A stretch of DNA of 64,000 bases from Syngnathus acus (lineage: Eukaryota; Chordata; Actinopteri; Syngnathiformes; Syngnathidae). The DNA lies in NCBI RefSeq assembly GCF_901709675.1, contig NC_051107.1:1977501-2041500 (forward strand), written 5' to 3'. This document shows, piece by piece, positions 1-13,200 of the stretch (its first letter is position 1; each line of letters starts with the position of its first letter). The notes beneath the pieces were generated by a model, which worked only from the letters and a program-made list of their open reading frames with translations, was not told the DNA's origin and did not search any database. The translations under genes were made by a program, and so were the position numbers.

Positions 1-1965
1 TTTTATAAACAAAAAAAAACATTTGCTCACTGTTATATTAATTTTGACTGAAGGCTAATTGTTCTGAGAGGGTCAATGAAAGCTAAGCATCATTAACTTT
101 CTTTTTGGGGGGGTGGAGGGGGGTAATGTACTTGTACTGGATTTCAACAGGTGTACCTAATAAAATGACCTGTGTTTGTATGAAAGCCAAAAGAGTACGT
201 TGCATGGAAACACTGCTCATAAACATACACAAATGCCTTTTTTTTTTTTACTGCATTTCTCCACCCTCAAAGTATGCTGACATGACAAAATACACAAAGA
301 CTAAACTGCTCCACTTCAATTAAAATGCAACTTTGAAGGTTAGAGAAGGTTAAATTGGTCGTGTGGCAGCGGTGACAAAAACGCAGGCCGCCAGCCAGCG
401 CCTTTTATACAGACAATGTCTACAATTATGTGGATAGTACTGCCCGTGTAAAATCCACACACAACGTACCACACACACGCATACATCGGTCAGGACTTCA
501 TCCAAAATATGCCCAGGCCTCGCCCCCCCCTCCGGTAGCTAACGTGATGACATCAACCGCAGCATCTGAAGCTCGTCGTTTGTCAAAGAAATAGCGACAT
601 TCACAGTTTAAGCGTGTTAACATCCTTGAGTGATTGGTTCCCAAAGGCTCACGGGACCTGTCTTGCCTCATGCTGACACACACGGAGGGGTCAAGCTCAT
701 TCCCAAATGGAGATGAATTCCCAGGATGCACATCAACCAATCAGGGATCATTATTCAAAGAAACTTTGTGATGTTCACAAGCACCTTTATGTGTGTGAGT
801 GTGTGTTTGTGTGTGCGTCATTGAGGCTCCCATTGGGATCCACACACAAAGGAAAAGAAATCTCATACACTCCTTAAGCACGAGTTAACAATTATGATAA
901 ATTGTGGAACACTTTTGAAATTCGCTTTTAAAAGTTAAATGAGAACTTGTTCATGCAGAAGGCCTTTTTTTTTTGTATAATGTACCCGGAGGTCAAAGGG
1001 CACCATAAAATACAAGCAAGCCTTCTCATTTGTGTCTAAATACTTTCACAAGTTTACATTACACATCTCCAAACAGAAATCCCCGAACGATGCATAGTTG
1101 CATAAAAACATATCTTTCCACTCTGAGAGAAACATTTGTGCATCATTTTGACCTAAAATAGAAGGCAGGCTGCACCGCATAGTGAGAGGGCAGCCTTCAT
1201 TGAGGCTAAAAACACACACATTGCACTTCACCACTGTCACACACTTGACATATAGGCACTTTTCTCCACTTATAGACTAAACTTAGAAACGGGGGACTTT
1301 ACACAGCAACTTAACATGGCCATAAAACATATTCTAAGCACCCAGTTACTATTACATTGTGACATGATAAAAAATAATACACATAAATATCACAAATAAA
1401 TGAATTGAGGGTTTTTTTCTTACCTTATGAATCTGAATCCTTTTTGTTGAAGTCCAAGAAATGTGTCCAGTGTTGAAAGTGCGACCCAGAAACCCACTTG
1501 TTGCAGTGTCTTTATCTTGACAGATATCACTGTGTAGTCCACTTTTTTCGGGTCACACTGTCCATTTATGACCGGTAGAAGTGATTAAAAAAAATGAGTC
1601 TCCGTTGATGAAAAGTCCTATAAAGTCCAACATAAAGACGAATTCTAGCTAGTTAGGATCAACAGGTGTCACTAACCAAACAAGCTCAATTATAAAAACA
1701 AAAACAAAATAAGTCCTCCAACACAGGACAAGAACTAGAATAAGCAGAAAAGCAAGAAGTTGCTTTTTCTAAACAATCGAACGAGATATATATATATTTT
1801 TTTTTTTTAAATTGTCGTGACCCCAAAAGTTTTGGTTCCGACTGCCGAATCTGCTTCTCCGCGCAGTGTGTCAAAATGTGGAGGAAGAGGACGGAGTGGG
1901 TGTTTCTAAAGTGAAGAAGGTGTGTCCATCAAAGTGGACAAAATTCGGAGGGGGGGGAGAAAATG
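1..1965. other. Left flank without recognisable genes
   Basis: AT-rich, with a TG-rich run near 790-815 and poly(T) runs. No open frame shows homology that I recognise. It lies downstream of erc1 and of the tRNA cluster. Confidence 0.5.
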
Positions 1966-2082
1966 TGTCAGGAGTGGGATTTGAACCCACGCCTCCATTC
2001 GGAGACCAGAAATCCCTGCTTCCAGCTGAAGGAAGGTGTTCAACCTTGAGTCTGGCGCCTTAGACCGCTCGGCCATCCTGAC
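1966..2082 (-). tRNA. tRNA-Leu(CAA), intron-containing, copy 1
   Basis: Perfect acceptor stem GTCAGGA/TCCTGAC, D-arm TGGCCGAGCGGTCTAAGGC, anticodon CAA (complement at 2046-2048), intron right after CAAG, long variable arm, and T-arm GTGGGTTCAAATCCCAC. Leucine tRNA-CAA genes of vertebrates carry such an intron. A TTTT run on this strand at 1960-1963 is the Pol III terminator. The gene is 117 bases; it decodes UUG. Confidence 0.97.
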
Positions 2083-2364
2083 ATGTTCACGACTGTGGGA
2101 GAAATGAAATATAACCCATACCCCGTTGTTGTATTTTTTTAATTTCCATCGCGTTTTTGTTCATAGATCGGAAATATACGTGATAATTTACCTCTGTACT
2201 TTTTGAAACATACCAGCCGTTCAGTGTCAAAACCATACTGTAATTCAAAATACATGAATGCAGCGGCCATTCTGTGTCCAAAAATAAAAGTTTGCCAACG
2301 AACAAAATTTGTGTCGGAAGAATACAATTTCACGTTTCTGAGTGTGAAAGATTGAAAAAAATGA

Positions 2365-2481
2365 TGTCAGGAGTGGGATTTGAACCCACGCCTCCATTCG
2401 GAGACCAGAATTCCCTGCTTCCAGTTGAAGGAAGGTGTTCAACCTTGAGTCTGGCGCCTTAGACCGCTCGGCCATCCTGAC
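2365..2481 (-). tRNA. tRNA-Leu(CAA), intron-containing, copy 2
   Basis: Differs from copy 1 only in the intron region and is intact in all arms. Anticodon complement at 2445-2447; terminator run of T on this strand at 2355-2361. It starts 399 bases after copy 1 and the spacer is homologous, so it arose by tandem duplication. Confidence 0.97.
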
Positions 2482-2516
2482 ATGCCTAAAATGATGAGAC
2501 AAATGAATGTAACCCA

Positions 2517-2536
2517 TACCGCTCGGCCATCCTGAC
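2517..2536 (-). pseudogene. tRNA-Leu 5' fragment
   Basis: An isolated copy of the first part of the tRNA (CCGCTCGGCCATCCTGAC on the plus strand) within the spacer between copies 2 and 3, left by an unequal duplication or gene conversion. Confidence 0.75.
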
Positions 2537-2817
2537 CAAGCAACCGTGACCAATAAAATATAACCCCTCATTCATTTATTTTTTTTAAATTTCCATCGAG
2601 TTTTGGTTCAAAGATAGGAAACATACGTGATAATTTATCGCTGTTCTGTTCTTTAGCAGCCATTTAGTGTCAAAACCGTACTGTAATTAAAAAGACATTA
2701 ATGCAGCTGCCATTCTGTGTCCACAAATAAAAGTCAGCCAAAGAGCAATTTTTGCATCACAAGCATACACTTAAGAAGACTTTCAGGTAGCTGAGTGTGA
2801 AAGCCTAAAACGAAGCC

Positions 2818-2933
2818 TGTCAGGAGTGGGATTTGAACCCACGCCTCCATCTGGAGACCAGAAATCCCACTTTCATAGTGTGAAAGGAACTGAATCTTGA
2901 GTCTGGCGCCTTAGACCGCTCGGCCATCCTGAC
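2818..2933 (-). tRNA. tRNA-Leu(CAA), intron-containing, copy 3
   Basis: Same mature sequence blocks with anticodon complement at 2897-2899, but a clearly diverged intron. Terminator TTTT on this strand at 2807-2810. It lies 453 bases from copy 2, and the spacer again aligns with the copy 1-2 spacer. Confidence 0.96.
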
Positions 2934-4302
2934 TTTTGTTAGTCCTTACGAATTGAATGATTCTACAAAATAATTTCAATTTTTGAAAAAATGTGTCCAA
3001 ACATTAATACATATTAATAAAACACTTGAATTCCATCCATTTTATTAGATATACATCAGGCAACATCTAAATTCTTTTTTATTCACAGTGAAGATAACCA
3101 CGAGTGGGACTTGAACACAACCCTTCCTTAAGAGACCTAAATTCTCAGATTGTGATGGTGGGAGGTGAATCCTTGAATCCGGGACCGCACAGCAATCCTG
3201 ACATACCAAAGGATTGCTATTGCAGCCAAGGTCACAGCTCAAAGCCTCGTCTTCAGTTTGAAGGTGAAGAGTCTTCTGGATGTTTGGAGTGTCGGTGGCT
3301 AACAGCTTATTTTAGCAGCCCATTGTTTGGATTTGTACTCCCGATGTCCTTCTCACATTTAATTCAACCTCCTCCCCTCTCTTACTTCTTCTAAATGCTC
3401 CCATGAACGCATTATCTCAAGGACATCGCTGTGCGAGGGGGATCACCGATATCATCGATTCTTATCAGGAGTTCACAACACCGGGTAACGTTTGTTGCAT
3501 TTAAGGCACTCCTTTCCGATACCCATCTCGTATTGGATTGAATGAAAATGCAGCATGTCTGCTCCCAAATTAATCCCCAGTAATAAAACAGGGGCCGCAT
3601 TTATCATCATTTGCATGCATGTGAGGTTAAATATTTGTGTGACATATTTATTTACTGTGATAAGACCCATTAATGTGCGTGATTTAGTGCAGATCCCACG
3701 AGCGGTTTACTTTGGAGCGCCTCGTTGGCCGTGCTGGATGTTTCCCCCCCTTGAATGCACCACTATATGCAAGAACCCGAGGCCAGCACTTCAATATAGA
3801 AGTCAAAGAGCTCAAATGATTAAAAAAAAACACCAAGCAAAGGGGGTTAGAATGTAGTAAAAGTCAGGTTAAAAATTGGGTAATGTTTGAATACACAAAG
3901 GTTTCTTCCATTTGCTGTCTTTATTTTTTTACGATGGTAGATGGAGAAAGCAGAATGATATGTGAAGGACAGGTAAACGTGGCTTTTATACATCCTAAGG
4001 TGAAAAGAATGTTAAGTGCAACAGGAAGAGGCCGTTGCAAAGGATAGATAGCGGAGAGCGAGCTCTGGAATCGTGTCATTACAGTGGGAGGAGAGGAAAA
4101 TAAAGCGTCGGCGGGGTCAAGATAAGACGACGGACCCGAAAAGAGCCGATAACGGGATAGCGGGAATGTTGGAGGATTCGTTTGGGGACATTTGTCTTTG
4201 AAGTGACTTTCCTAAAACATAATTAGGTGTGTTAGTAAATGTTGACAAAAATGTGAATTTGGCTAAAACAAAATTCACAAAAAAAAAAAGATAGATCCGC
4301 AT
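2934..4302. other. Spacer between the tRNA cluster and the erc1 3' end
   Basis: Apart from the tRNA pseudogene at 3096-3202 I see no gene or repeat. Confidence 0.5.
3096..3202 (-). pseudogene. tRNA-Leu(CAA) pseudogene, copy 4
   Basis: Recognisable ends (CGAGTGGGACTTGAAC for the T-arm and CAATCCTGAC for the acceptor on the plus strand), but the D-arm, anticodon stem and T-arm carry many changes, so it cannot fold properly. Oldest unit of the cluster. Confidence 0.8.
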
Positions 4303-4757
4303 TTTATTTCATTTTAATTCGTCTTTTCCATCCACAATCCCGAGAATTCTATTTTAGTAAACAATTCAAACCTGCAAAATTTCCTGCTGGTGACAACATA
4401 GGACATACAACTGGAATTAAAACATTAGTGTTTAACATTTATATATAGATATATATTAGCAAAAGCAAAATATTTATATTCTCTCCCTCCCCGCCCAGAA
4501 AGAAAAACAAAACCGATTCCTCCTCGTGTTATCGTCCGCGTAAATTGATAGTAAAGGGATTATTGCGTGTGTTCCTGGCACAACGAAAGGCTGACGGAAA
4601 ACGTAGAAGAAGAAAACGGCGAAAAAGATAGCAGCAAAATGGCGGACTCGAGGAACAGTGTGCACTCACTCACTTATACACCGATGAAAAAAAAACACGT
4701 GAAGTAATTTAACGACGACGATGACGGAAAGTTTCGGTCGACTCATTAACAACGGTG
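4303..4757 (-). other. erc1: erc1 3' untranslated region, long isoform
   Basis: Follows the TGA at 4758-4760 on the minus strand. The first convincing poly(A) signal (AATAAA on the minus strand) is at 4303-4308, about 450 bases past the stop. No other gene is visible here. The true end could be further left. Confidence 0.55.
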
Positions 4758-4895
4758 TCAGCTGCTGTCCTCCAGGGCGTTGACGACCTGCTCCAAAATG
4801 TCGGGGCAGCGGTCGGCGATCTGTTGCAGCACTTGGTTGGCGTACTCCTGCAGCTCCGCCCCCTCCCGCTCGCACAGCATCAACTCCGCCTCCAA
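4758..4895 (-). CDS. erc1: erc1 coding exon c21 (residues 1101-1145, stop)
   Basis: Acceptor TTTGCAG, 45 codons plus TGA. Encodes LQEYANQVLQQIADRCPDIL and ends VVNALEDSS, matching the conserved VVNALEESS end of ERC1/ERC2. It completes the Rab6-binding region. It follows a 5.3-kb intron. Confidence 0.97.
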   Translation of the reverse strand: MEAELMLCEREGAELQEYANQVLQQIADRCPDILEQVVNALEDSS

Positions 4896-7179
4896 CTGCA
4901 AATATGAATTTGAATTTGATATTTATAATAATGATCTTGGAATATGTCTATTAATAAACAATGTTTACTTATTTAACATAATAGTATAATGTAGTCCAAA
5001 TGCAAACAAAAGAAAAAAATGCTACATTGTAGCATTTAGCTTGAAAGTACGTTAAAATGTATGAGTCAAAAATCTTGACTCCACACTGGCAGTTGATCCA
5101 TATTTAGTAAAATAACATTTAAAAAAAAGTCGGCTATTAAGTCGTTTATTTAAGCCTTATTGAGCTAGCTAAGGTATCACAATTGTCATATGAAATGAAA
5201 ATATAAATAAATGAACTAAAACAAAATCTGTACAAATGAAATCCAGAATAAACAATGGATTTTTTTTTTAAATCCTATCGGACCATGTCCATCTTTTCTC
5301 ACAGGAAGCCGTGTGATCACGTTTAACACACACAATGGTGCATATCAGACGATGTCGTCAAAAAAAAAAAGAAATGAGGTTCCGCCTGCCCCGTGGCGAG
5401 TGGAACATTTCTGTGAGAAAGCGCCGGTGCTGTTTGCTTTGGCAGCAACTCGGGCCGCCGTGTCTAACCTGACTGCCTTAACGACCAATACATCTGTATC
5501 AATACGAGTGCTGCTCAAGGAGCTAACATTAGCCACTGTGTGCGTGTGCGTGTGTATATGTGTGTGTGCGTGAGTGTGCAAACAGGGCTTAAACATTGCC
5601 AAACATTTCAAAGGTTAAATCTTAACTCCTTTCAGCGCTCTCATCTATTAGCCAGCAATCTCAACGGCACATTAATACTCATGTGTAGAACATCTGGTTG
5701 TAATGACGATGTTAATGAGTCGTGAAAAATCACATGAAAAAATATTCTCCATCCATATATTGCACTGTTTTTTGCTTGTTTGTTTGTAATACAGTGGTGA
5801 CAGAAGTTGAATTTGTTCTGAAACCACACAAACTCAAATGATCCTTCCCCATTGAAATGAATAGAAATTCCATTAATCCGTTCCAGCCTCGCCAAAAACC
5901 TTTTTTAATGAGGAAAATGGCACTTCATAGTAAGACCAAACAGTTTTAAAATACAATCTAACTGATGAACTAATTAATTAATTTGTATTATAATCATTTC
6001 ATATTCCCTAAATTCTTAGTTCGAAGTCTTATTCTATGGTATTACACCTAAAAACACACAATTACAACACAATATAAACAGAATGTCACAATTCAGACAG
6101 TTTGTGTAGATTGATTAATTGGCATGCTCAACTTGGCCACTGGGGGCAGTATCATACAGACACAAATAAAGAAGAGCGTCACAACTACTCTAAATGATAT
6201 TTAAAAAAAATATAATACCAACCAAACAACGGCTTGTATCTGGACAAAAATTGTAAAGGATTGCTGCATATAACATGACCTAAATCTAATTCAAAATGGC
6301 GACGATTGCCATTGGTCACATGGTGCAGTGTTGCACTAATAAACTAACAAAACATTTCCCAATTTTTAAAGAGCTCTCATCGGCTTTAGCTGCAATCCCC
6401 CAGAAAAAACACAACCGTAAAGATAAGATAGGGCGCAGATAAAGAACGGAGGTGTCGCCAATCTCCTTCTGCTTCTCGCAACCTTGACCTCGCTGACACT
6501 TCATATGATATCTAGAAATTGCGTGGATGTAATGTGACATCTATCGTGTGTGTATATATGGACTTCATCCCACACTGTACCTTGAGAACATTTAAAAGAA
6601 AATCAACCCTTAAGTTTCCTTTTTGTGTCCCGATTATAATGAAGGTGACTGCGTATGTGCGCTATAGTGGCAAGCAAGCGCCATTGAAAAGCAGAGATAA
6701 AGAGCTGAGATATGTGTGTGAGAGTGTGTTAGGTTGTAGAAGATGATTTTTACAACAGCCATTAAAGCTCCATTATCGTGATGGATTATCAACTGCACAC
6801 ACGCGCGATATATATGCGCTCCGACACGCCGGTTATCAGCGTAGGGATGAGGCGAGAAATGTGTGTCTCTGCATGTGTGTGTGTGTACCTTGACTCATAT
6901 CGCAGACCTTGAATGTCAACAAGGTGGAACCTAAAAGTTGTGCGTGTGTGTATATATATAAACATATATATATAAAAACATACATAAATATATACCGTAA
7001 TTTTCGGACTATAAGTCGCGTTTTTTTTTCATAGTTTGGGTGGGGGGGCGACTTATACTCAGGAGCGACTTATATACATATATATGGTTTTTTTTCACTT
7101 TTTTGGGCATTTTATGGCTGGTGCGACTTATACTCCGGTGCGACTTATAGTCCGAAAATTACGGTATATAAAAAACATA

Positions 7180-7213
<34 letters not shown>

Positions 7214-10200
7214 TATATATATATATTTTAGTGCTCGTTGTGATTGCGAGATTTTAATTTCAGAAAAACCAAAAAATAAATAAATAAATAAATAATATAT
7301 ATATATATATATATTACTGCTTGTGATTGCGAGATTTTAATTTCAGCTGGAAAAATGTGATGCTAAATTCAAAGTCTTGATGCTCCTAGCTATGAAGCTG
7401 CGCGAAGCCTACAAAGCACATAACTAACTATGTGTATTGAGTCTGTGTACAGTAGTCCAGTTAACAGGCTACAAAGGGAATAAAAGTGTAGAGAAAGTGC
7501 TCCTTTGGGGAGGGGGGGTAAAAAAGCTGGTCTGCTTTTGGCCGTAAAAGCTCAAGACAAAGCCAGTTTGTTTGTTTGTGTTGAGGGTGATTCAACTTAA
7601 TGTGATAATTGCTGTTTTAATATCATATCTCCACGGAAGGAGGCTCAAGAGAGCAGGAAATGAGATTAGGCAAATACAGTAATATTCCATGAATAATTAA
7701 AGGGAGACATAAACAAACGTTTGCCGTCTTTATATCGGAGGGAAACCGGCAAATGTTCCATCCTGCATTATCATGTTGAAAAAAGGTTCCATCGACGACG
7801 CCCTGTCCTGTTTTTGTACCGCTCATCATTCGGTGACCGCGACATTCGGTGCACAAACACGTTGTCGTCTGCTAGTCTGCGCTCGGGGGGCCGCGACGTT
7901 GAGAAAACAAACATGGCGTGGCTCCGAGACAGTGAAAAGTGTGATTTTCCTGCCACCACAATAATAAACATATTGTTAAATTAATACCTCTACAAGCAAA
8001 CTGGAGGTTTATTATCTTTTTAAAAAAAAAGGCTGCAGCTTTTGCACAGCAGACTTGCGGTGTTTTATTTTGGTTTGTTATATTTGACATCCTTTGAAAA
8101 CCTTTTTTTGTCTGTCCTTTCAGGATATATAAGCCAACAAGTATGCATGCAAAAGAAGTTCTTGTTGCTTTTGGACGGCAGCGTGACAATGACATGCGCA
8201 CTCTGTAATTGTCTTCTATTTTGCGTCATTACCACGGCTTGTCCGATTGTAAATAGGAGGAGCCGAAATTTGACGTTTTTTCCGGGGACAGACAAAATTA
8301 GACGACGAGGCACTCGGGATTCAGAAAAGACAATAAAACACTTCATTAAGTTTTTCCAGCAACAACAATACACGGTCAGTCAAGCGACCTGCATACTTTC
8401 ACCTAGGCCAGGAGCGGAGGTCGGAGTCTCCGTTGTGCTCATTAGAGACGCCGTTCAGCCATGACGCTTATTATTATTATTATTGGCAGAGAAATAGCTT
8501 GGAGTTTTGGACCGCATTTTCTTTGGGATGGATGCGTGTTCGCTGCCTGGCGATAATTGCATGTAAACGCTACAAAACGCCAGCGGGAAGCGGCCTTGAC
8601 GACGCAATGCGTTGTGATTACAAAGGCGCCACGTTTGTAAAAACAAAAAGCCGCCGACTGACGCATGGCTGTGGCTATTGTGTGGAAATGAGTTTTTGAC
8701 ATTTTTTTTTCTTGCTCGATGCTAAACAAATGCTTGGGTTTGAAAAAGATGCTTGCACATGAGTCAATTTTTTGGGGTCACCGTTGAAAATCAAAAATAA
8801 ATGTCACTCTTGAAACGTTCATGTGAATGATGTACGATTTAAACGGTGTGAGAGTGGGACAGTTCATGATGAATTTTCATCTTACTTAAAAAAATGGACT
8901 AATTTTGTCTCAATAAATCACTTTTCGATCCGAGAGCACCAAAATTACATTCGGAGTACCTCAAGGCTGTATCCTGAGGCCTCTTCAGATTAACATTTAC
9001 ACGCTTCCAGTTGGTCAAATGATAACAAATAACAAAATAAATAAATTGCCATAATTAAGTATTTATATTATGATTAGAATCACTCACCAATCTATATTTG
9101 ATTTTTTTTCCTTTCTCCATCCAGCATGAGAAATCTCACAAATACAAAGCTAAATATTTAACTCCAGCCAACTAGTGGAAAGCTGACTATAATAAGAACG
9201 TAACGCCCTTTCTCAGAAGCCCACAAATCAATTTTAATTGAAAGGGCGTTTTTTTTTTCTTCTTTTTGCACCTTTAGTCAGTGGATCATAGGGGACGTCT
9301 CCTATTTTCGGTTGCAGATGAAAAACACCTTCAGGACTTGTCTCGCCACTCGAGAGGACACAACCGTGTATTCATGAGGATGGTAGGGAAATGAGTCGTG
9401 TGCTTTAATGCATACAAAATGGAGTGATCATGTAACACCTTGATATGTTTTCAGCATGAAGAGGCCCACAAGCCACCACGAAATATATTCACGCAAGCAC
9501 TTACCGTGACAGTGAGCTAACAATTTCTTTCCCTGTCCTCATTTTTATGTCATTTTCTCCCCTGCCTCTCCCCGATGACAACTTTTCAGCAGTCGAATAA
9601 ATGCACGACCCCTCCTTGCCGCCCTCCTGCTGCCAACAATCTTTTTGAAAAACTAAAAAAAAGGAACACTCACCCCGCGCTAAATGAAACGATGTGAACG
9701 CGGGATTGTTCTGTAGCCAGCCGCTTGTCGCCAGGTGACCCGGCGGAATAAATCTCTTCAATAAAGTCAAAGGAGGCGCCAAGAGCATGCCAGGGTGTGC
9801 CCTTCGCTCGCCCACACACGTACACAGATGGTATTTGCAGCAAGGATTTTACAGTGCAGTAATATACTTTTTTTTTAAAGCAGCATGTGGTTTTTGGGTT
9901 CACTTTAAACTACTCAAATGAGCTCGTGAATGTGAGTTGTGAATTTTACTATCCGTCTACTAAGTGTATTTCTGCGCTCACAAAATGAAATCATTGGCGA
10001 AAATGCACTCAAAATATAAATCAGTCTTGCGCGGAGTCGCTAACGAATGTACAAACGAGCACTTTACGACATTTGAAGACGTATTTAAAGTGTCACGGAA
10101 TGGAAATGGACGTTAAGTGATCTTTTGGTACTTTCCGCGCATGATTTCGATCTCCCACCTGTTCTTGCGTCATGCCGTGCAGTTTAGCGCGCCAGGAGTC

Positions 10201-13200
10201 GGCGGAGTCGGCGCGGTGATAGGCGGGCGGCGGGGCGAAGTCTTGCAATATGACGGGGTCTCGTTCCTGACACAGCGAGGTCAGGTGACTGATGTACAGC
10301 TTCAACTTGCTGCGGTTCTGGTCCAGATCCAGGAGAGGAGAGAGAATCTGAGGAAAGACAAACGATTAATCCAATTTAAATCGGCATCGCAATGGAGTTG
10401 AATACAATTCTAATATTGGTTCTTGTATTACCAATTGAATTTATTGCTTGTTTAATAAAAAATACATGGGAAGAGAACTTTGGCAAAAGAATCGAACATC
10501 GTAAAATTGAGGGGAAAACAATCCCGATTATGTCCAAATCGTTCACTTCTTCTTGCAGTGTCTACCTATTAGAGTAAAACGTTTACAAGACAGTTTTACA
10601 GATATAAAAAGTGTCAGTAAAAGCAAAAATACAACTCACATCCTTGAGCTTGCGTTATTGTGTCCTATAAAAGGTTTAAGATTTCTCAGTTGTGGTCATG
10701 GCTGGGCGGGCAACAATTAATTGAATAATGTGAACGATTCAATTGAAATTCAAACCATTTTTGCTGGAAAATCCCAAACAATTTTGTATATAAAGAAGTT
10801 AGCACCGTGGTAATGAGCCAGGGGAAAAAAATGTGTGTGAAAGACAGTCCAAATGTTAAAACTTTGATTTCCTGCCGGAACAAACGGCAACAAAATAATA
10901 ATTATTCTAATTAGCTCATTCATGCGGATTGACTAATGCTTAGCTAGCTCACAACCGCTAACCCGAGCTCACAACGGTTAGCATATTCGTTCGCTGGCAC
11001 CCACGTCACTCACCAGTTCACCTTTTGAAGCGACATCCACTAAAAGTCACATTTATTACATTCAAATTGTAATGTAAGGCCAAATAAAAGTCCATTCAGC
11101 AACTTTAAAACTAAAGCCCTTCAAAAAATATCCACTACTATTTATCACCGAGTAAATCGACATACTGTATAATAGGATACGTGCTTGATTTATTTTTTTT
11201 TCTCAAGAAACAGGGAATCTTATTTCCGCATCTCCAAATGGAAGCTGACGGGAAATCAAAGTTGCTGTCACTTCCTATTCCGTGTCTACGTATTCGTTAG
11301 CGACTGACACCGAATGCATGCGCGCTACGGCTCAAGCGGGATTTTTGGTTCGTAAGCCACCTTCACCCCGTGTACAATTTGGGTAGGTGCATAATGAAGC
11401 ATGCAGAGAAAGAAAATACAATTGTCAGCGTCATTATAAAGGCTATGAATGGCACCCCTAAAGCCAATTAAAGTCCATTAGGAAATAAAGGCTGCATGTT
11501 TCCCCTCAAAGGGAGCGAGAAAGAACAACCCGGGCGTGACCGTAGCGAAAAGTTTGTCATATAACTGAATCTCTTTTTATGCGCAACAGCTGTTCTCACA
11601 CTTTGTTGCTAAAAAAAAAAAAGCTTTAAAAATGTCTGTTGACACTTTCCAGATCTGCCGCGGATCAAATCATTCTTAACAAATGAGAAACAGACAGAAA
11701 GAACCGGAGGAAATTGGACATTATCGAGTCTATGTTTTAACGCAGGTGCTCATTTTGTCGAAATGTTTTGTTTTTATTCAACGCTATAGGATATATATCT
11801 ATACAGTACAAGTGTTTTGCTTGTATTACACCGCTTGCTATTACAAACAGCGGCGGTTTAACGAGCCCGCCGCGCTATCAAACGAGCGCATTACCACGCT
11901 ATGAAAGCATCTCCGAGGAGAAATAATTCCACACCGCCGTGTGCGGGTGTCAGAAGCGTGTGTGTGTGTTGCTTTTTATTAGCCTCCCATGAAGGCCTAC
12001 CGGCACCCCGACCACGTCGTCAGTCAACTCCAAAGAGAGACATTCCGCCTGGATACGAAGACCTTGGGTCACATTATTTATTGACTTTTTATTATTTATG
12101 GTAAGAAAATAAATAAAATGTGTTTGTTTGTTTCAACTCTACGCACACAGAAAACTACAAAGACATGTTTTGAACTACATTAAAACTATTGAGCTCAGAC
12201 GGCAGTTATTTAGTTGAAAGAAAAAAAAAAGCACATCAAGTCTTACATTTACATGCTTGTCTTTCTTCAGCGACGCATCAAGTACTAGCAAGGACCATTA
12301 AAAATGCAAAAAGCCATAAAAAAATCTCCTCGACAAATATGCTACCGGCATACGGACGCCAACGCAGGCACTCGTGTTTAGATGTAATGTGCTATGGCAA
12401 ATTACCCGCAGAGTGCGTGTGCAGCAACTGTACAGAAGAGATGGGGCGTGGCCTCCTCCTTCTTTCTGCATTGGGGGAGCTAATTAATAGCAACAACGCG
12501 GTAAGAATTCTCCGATACTCTACGCACGATACTAAATCACCATAAACCTCAAAAACACATTTTCCGCACTGAAGTAATTCATAAAAAATATGTTGTGCAG
12601 AAACTGTGTTGTAAGGTAACCCCTGATTATTGGCCGGGCCGATTATCGGCGCCGATATTTGGCATTTTGACACATATTGACATTGAAAGTGAATTGATGA
12701 TAGCTTCGTGGGATGATTCAAAACTGAACAGATGATAAAAAAATGAATTGAAAAGAAATGTAAATGGAGCACATTTCATAAAAACGGGGCAACAAAAAAA
12801 AAATGCATTCAATGGCATGCTAGGAAACAAAAAGCGACAGATGACCAACGCCACAATGACGACCGGACACCGGCGTAGAAAATGCTCACCCTTCTGTACA
12901 AAACGGTGAGAGAAAGACAAAAGAGGAGGACGTGTAGGACCAGCTAGGCCCAAATGCCCTCCTCATCGTCCTGAGGCAGCGTGGGTCCAGAAAGAGCAGC
13001 GAAGGCGGTTAGCTTAAAGTAGCTAGCAACGAGACGCTAGCGTATTAAATAAATGAGTCACCTGATCCGGGGAGGGCTTGTGGTTATTAGGCAGCTCCGA
13101 GTTGGGAGACGCCACCTTCGGATGCTCGTCCTCGTAGTTATCCGCCATCAGCTTCATCCTGTTTTGAGTCTGGACACACACACACCCACACAAAACGTTA

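Larger units (their letters stand above)
4896..10158 (-). other. erc1 intron c20-c21
   Basis: 5.3 kb. Holds a dispersed-repeat copy (5793-5897), a palindromic transposon in a TA-rich tract (6993-7315), an ATT repeat near 8468-8483 and a LINE scrap (8950-9033). Confidence 0.8.

Noticed and set aside
2245-2571. 108-codon frame reading MRGYILL... then MAERSKAPDSRL
   Set aside because: It is a translation through tRNA-Leu copy 2 and its spacer; the gene is the tRNA.
8042-8464. 140-codon plus-strand frame
   Set aside because: Unusual composition, no family resemblance and no splice-site context; likely chance.
12627-12953. 108-codon minus-strand frame overlapping the GIWA exon
   Set aside because: It is in a different frame from DDEEGIWA and has no homology; the region is 3' UTR of the short isoform.
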